From Holophagaceae bacterium UBA706 (GTDB lineage Bacteria > Acidobacteriota > Holophagae > Holophagales > Holophagaceae), in assembly GCA_002298155.1 (NCBI GenBank), contig DBME01000391.1, positions 1 to 7,762 of the forward strand: a stretch of 7,762 bases of DNA, in the 5' to 3' direction. Positions 6,082-7,762 of this stretch are shown here, in pieces. Under the pieces are notes generated by a model that did no database searches, had not been told where the DNA came from, and was given only the letters and a program-made list of their open reading frames with translations. The first letter of the stretch is position 1. Each line of letters opens with the position of its first letter. The position numbers and the translations under genes were made by a program.

Positions 6082-6748
6082 AATCCGTGATCTGAGCAAC
6101 GAACGGGCCTTCGAGATCCTCGAAACGCCCGAGCTCTGGCCGGACGACCCCGCCGCCCAGGCGGAGCTTGCCGCCCTGCTGGAACTGCATCTGGCGCTCC
6201 AGGCGGAGGGTGTGGCCGCCCAGGCGCTGGACGCCCAGGAACGTCCGGTCCCCTTGCTGCGGCGCTTCCCCTGGCTCATGTCGGCCGCCGCCGCGGTCCT
6301 GGTGGCGGTGCCGCTGGCCTACCACGCCTTCCACACCCGGGAGATGGCCATGGAAGCCATGGACCAGGCCCGCATCCAGGACGTGGCCCAGAAGCGCGCC
6401 CAGGACCGGCTGTGGGCGGCGTTCTTCGAGCAGTCCTCCACCCTCATCCGTGATTTCACCAAGCAGCCCCAGACTTGCGAGAAGCGGAATGCCGAGGACC
6501 GCGCCGCGGAGCGCGAGATCGCCCTGGCCCTCCTCCAGTCCAGCCATGGGCTCGTGTCCCAGGCGGCTCCGGCCCCCGGCGCCGAGGCCGTGCGCGAGGA
6601 CCTCCACGCCTGGCTGCGGGAACTGTCGATGGAAGACCCCTGCATGGACCCCCAGCGCGCCGAGGAACTGAGGCAGTGGGCCGACGCCCATAACCTCGGG
6701 GACGAAGCCCAGCGCCTCAGCCTCATCCTCAAGGGGGAAACGCATTGA
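6065..6748 (+). CDS. Single-pass membrane protein in the anti-sigma position
   Basis: The 227-residue product has a 65-residue helical, acidic N-terminus, then Arg66-Arg67, one membrane helix at about 69-88 (FPWLMSAAAAVLVAVPLAYH) and a roughly 135-residue helical C-terminal part. By the positive-inside rule the N-terminus faces the cytoplasm and the C-terminus the periplasm, as in anti-sigma factors. It starts inside the sigma gene (17-base overlap, GGAAG six bases before the ATG), the classic arrangement for a sigma/anti-sigma pair. The zinc-binding HxxxCxxC motif of ZAS anti-sigma factors is missing; the only Cys residues are 138 and 193, both on the periplasmic side, where they could form a redox-sensitive pair. 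The anti-sigma role is an inference from context. Its TGA overlaps the next TTG start (TTGA). Confidence 0.88.
   Translation: MNPESEIRDLSNERAFEILETPELWPDDPAAQAELAALLELHLALQAEGVAAQALDAQERPVPLLRRFPWLMSAAAAVLVAVPLAYHAFHTREMAMEAMDQARIQDVAQKRAQDRLWAAFFEQSSTLIRDFTKQPQTCEKRNAEDRAAEREIALALLQSSHGLVSQAAPAPGAEAVREDLHAWLRELSMEDPCMDPQRAEELRQWADAHNLGDEAQRLSLILKGETH
6733..6738 (+). promoter_or_regulatory. Ribosome binding site supporting a TTG start
   Basis: GGGGGA within AAGGGGGAAACGCA lies six bases before TTG 6745. It supports that codon as the start of the TPR protein, since no ATG follows in that frame before the hydrophobic leader. Confidence 0.5.
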
Positions 6749-7560
6749 TCGCATTGGCTCTCACGCTCGCCCTCCTCACGGGAGCCGCACCCGAACCCGC
6801 CCTTCCGGGCCCGGTTCCGGGTGAAGGCTCCGCGGACGGCGCCCTGCGGGAAGCCAAGGCGCTCCGCTACGCCCAGCAGTGGTACGAGGCCGCGGCCCGC
6901 TACCGGAAGTTCCTCGCCGAGAACCCCTCGAGCCCCCGGGTTCCCGAGGCCAAGTTCTGGCTGGCGGCCACGCTGGAATCCGACCAGCGCTGGGACGAGG
7001 CCGCGGCGGCCTACACCGAATTCCTGCTCCAGCACCCGGACCAGCGTCTCCTGGGCCGCGAGGCCAAGCTCAACCGCATCCGCTGCTGGGGCATCCGTCA
7101 GGGCCAGCTCCCCGCCGCGACCCCGGGTCTGGTGGCCGCCCTGGGCGACCCCGCCGTGGAAGTGCAGGTGGCCGCCGCCCTCCAGCTGGCCAAGACCGGC
7201 GACACCCGAGCCGTGGACGGCCTGCGCAAGGGTCTCGCCCTGCCCACCTGCGCCGACGCCTGCAGCCTCGCCCTGATCTCGCTGGGCGTGAAGCCCCAGG
7301 CGGTGCAGAACCCCACCCAGGCGCGGTTCCTGGTGATCCGCATCCGGGAGGCCGGCAAGGCCGACACCGTGACGATCCGCCTCTCCCTGGCCCTGGCCCG
7401 GGCCGTGGGCAACTACCTCACGGACGCCCAGATCAAGCAGGCCCGCCAGAAGGGTGTGGACCTGGACGCCATCACCGAACAGGCCGCGTCCCTGCCCAAG
7501 GGCAGCGTGCTGCTGAGCGTGGACGACCACAAGAGCAAGGTCGAGGTCACGGTGGAGTAG
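6745..7560 (+). CDS. Exported TPR/HEAT protein with a LiaX/YvlB-like C-terminal module
   Basis: The 271-residue product begins at a TTG that overlaps the previous stop. Residues 1-15 (MIALALTLALLTGAA) look like a short signal peptide without lipobox or obvious basic start, so it is probably periplasmic, though a membrane anchor is possible. Residues 34-115 contain two to three TPR-like helix pairs (YAQQWYEAAARYRKFLAENP, FWLAATLESDQRWDEAAAAY) resembling the YbgF/CpoB type. Residues 124-182 form HEAT-like pairs (AALGDPAVEVQVAAALQLAK, then AVDGLRKGLA). Residues 193-271 pattern as strand-strand-helix-helix-strand-strand (ARFLVIRIREAG, TVTIRLSLALARAV, VDLDAI, KGSVLLSVDD, KVEVTVE). This is very like the module seen in LiaX/YvlB and DUF2089-associated stress proteins, as I recall them. 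Position after sigma and anti-sigma genes suggests an envelope-sensing or output role. Cys at 114, 169 and 173. Confidence 0.87.
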   Translation: MIALALTLALLTGAAPEPALPGPVPGEGSADGALREAKALRYAQQWYEAAARYRKFLAENPSSPRVPEAKFWLAATLESDQRWDEAAAAYTEFLLQHPDQRLLGREAKLNRIRCWGIRQGQLPAATPGLVAALGDPAVEVQVAAALQLAKTGDTRAVDGLRKGLALPTCADACSLALISLGVKPQAVQNPTQARFLVIRIREAGKADTVTIRLSLALARAVGNYLTDAQIKQARQKGVDLDAITEQAASLPKGSVLLSVDDHKSKVEVTVE

Positions 7561-7570
7561 GTCCCAGGAC

Positions 7571-7579
7571 TGGTAGAGT
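7571..7579 (+). promoter_or_regulatory. Possible extended -10 for the ABC transporter gene
   Basis: TGGTAGAGT fits the extended -10 form TG-N-TATAAT with two mismatches in the hexamer. It ends six bases before ATG 7586, so transcription would begin at about the start codon and give a leaderless message. There is no -35 and no strong Shine-Dalgarno. The 25-base gap could also simply be read through from upstream. Confidence 0.25.
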
Positions 7580-7585
7580 GGATGA

Positions 7586-7762
7586 ATGTCCTCTTTTGGC
7601 CGGTTTTTCCGCGAACACCTGAAACGCTTCCTCCCTCTCATCGTCGGGGGGTCGGTGCTGCTCGCCCTGGCGGGCGCCTGCCAAGGGGCCATGATCGCGG
7701 TCACCCGCCTGATCTTCTCCGCCCTCCTGGTCACCGCCCCCAGCCCCGCCGATAACCTCACT
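7586..7762 (+). CDS. Start of a probable MsbA-like ABC transporter (lipid flippase), truncated by window edge
   Basis: Fifty-nine codons are visible and the frame is open at the right edge. The N-terminus has a basic amphipathic elbow helix (SSFGRFFREHLKRF, 2-15) followed by a long hydrophobic helix at about 16-36 (LPLIVGGSVLLALAG...), then VTRLIFSALL and a loop with SPADN. This is the pattern at the N-terminus of fused membrane/ATPase exporters such as MsbA, which flips lipid A core across the inner membrane. The nucleotide-binding domain lies outside the window, so the assignment is tentative. An alternative ATG at 7582 is in another frame and gives a non-membrane-like product. The adjoining envelope-sensing cluster would fit a lipid-export function. 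Confidence 0.6.
   Translation, partial: MSSFGRFFREHLKRFLPLIVGGSVLLALAGACQGAMIAVTRLIFSALLVTAPSPADNLT

Noticed and set aside
6319..7761. Minus-strand open frame of 480 codons under the anti-sigma, TPR and ABC genes
   Set aside because: It spans three plus-strand genes with good starts and domains; high G+C makes long antisense frames common, and its composition is Gly/Arg/Gln-rich.

Overview
The window is a G+C-rich (roughly two-thirds G+C or more) bacterial chromosome segment, densely packed with genes. One partial gene points left, and at least eight genes run rightward with very short gaps or overlaps. TTG starts, alanine- and proline-rich proteins, a DUF4388 regulator-type protein and an RNase III/HisA-like pair fit a high-GC Gram-negative such as an acidobacterium of the Holophaga/Geothrix type. 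A deltaproteobacterium-like lineage is the main alternative. This placement is inference; no marker gene fixes it.

Layout. Positions 1-1000 (minus strand) encode the first 333 residues of a DUF4388/PATAN-like protein that continues past the left edge. A divergent promoter region (about 1001-1076) separates it from rnc (RNase III, plus strand). Next come a HisA/HisF-fold protein that has lost key catalytic residues, then a 595-residue all-helical repeat protein. After a 47-base spacer rich in inverted repeats lies a second cluster: a lipoprotein, an ECF-type sigma factor, a single-pass membrane protein in the anti-sigma position, and a secreted TPR/HEAT protein. The last carries a C-terminal module resembling the one in LiaX/YvlB-type envelope-stress proteins. 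The genes of this second cluster overlap (ATGA, 17 bases, TTGA), so they are probably co-transcribed and translationally coupled. The window ends in the start of a probable MsbA-like ABC transporter.

How they may work together. The sigma factor, membrane partner, lipoprotein and exported repeat protein look like a self-contained cell-envelope sensing unit placed next to a lipid-exporter-like gene. The membrane partner has no zinc-binding HxxxCxxC motif, so its anti-sigma role rests on position and topology only. The rnc, HisA-like and repeat-protein genes look like a conserved-neighbourhood housekeeping cluster with two unexplained members. No RNA genes, insertion sequences, CRISPR arrays or clear rho-independent terminators were seen, and no stretch over 300 bases lacks a gene.
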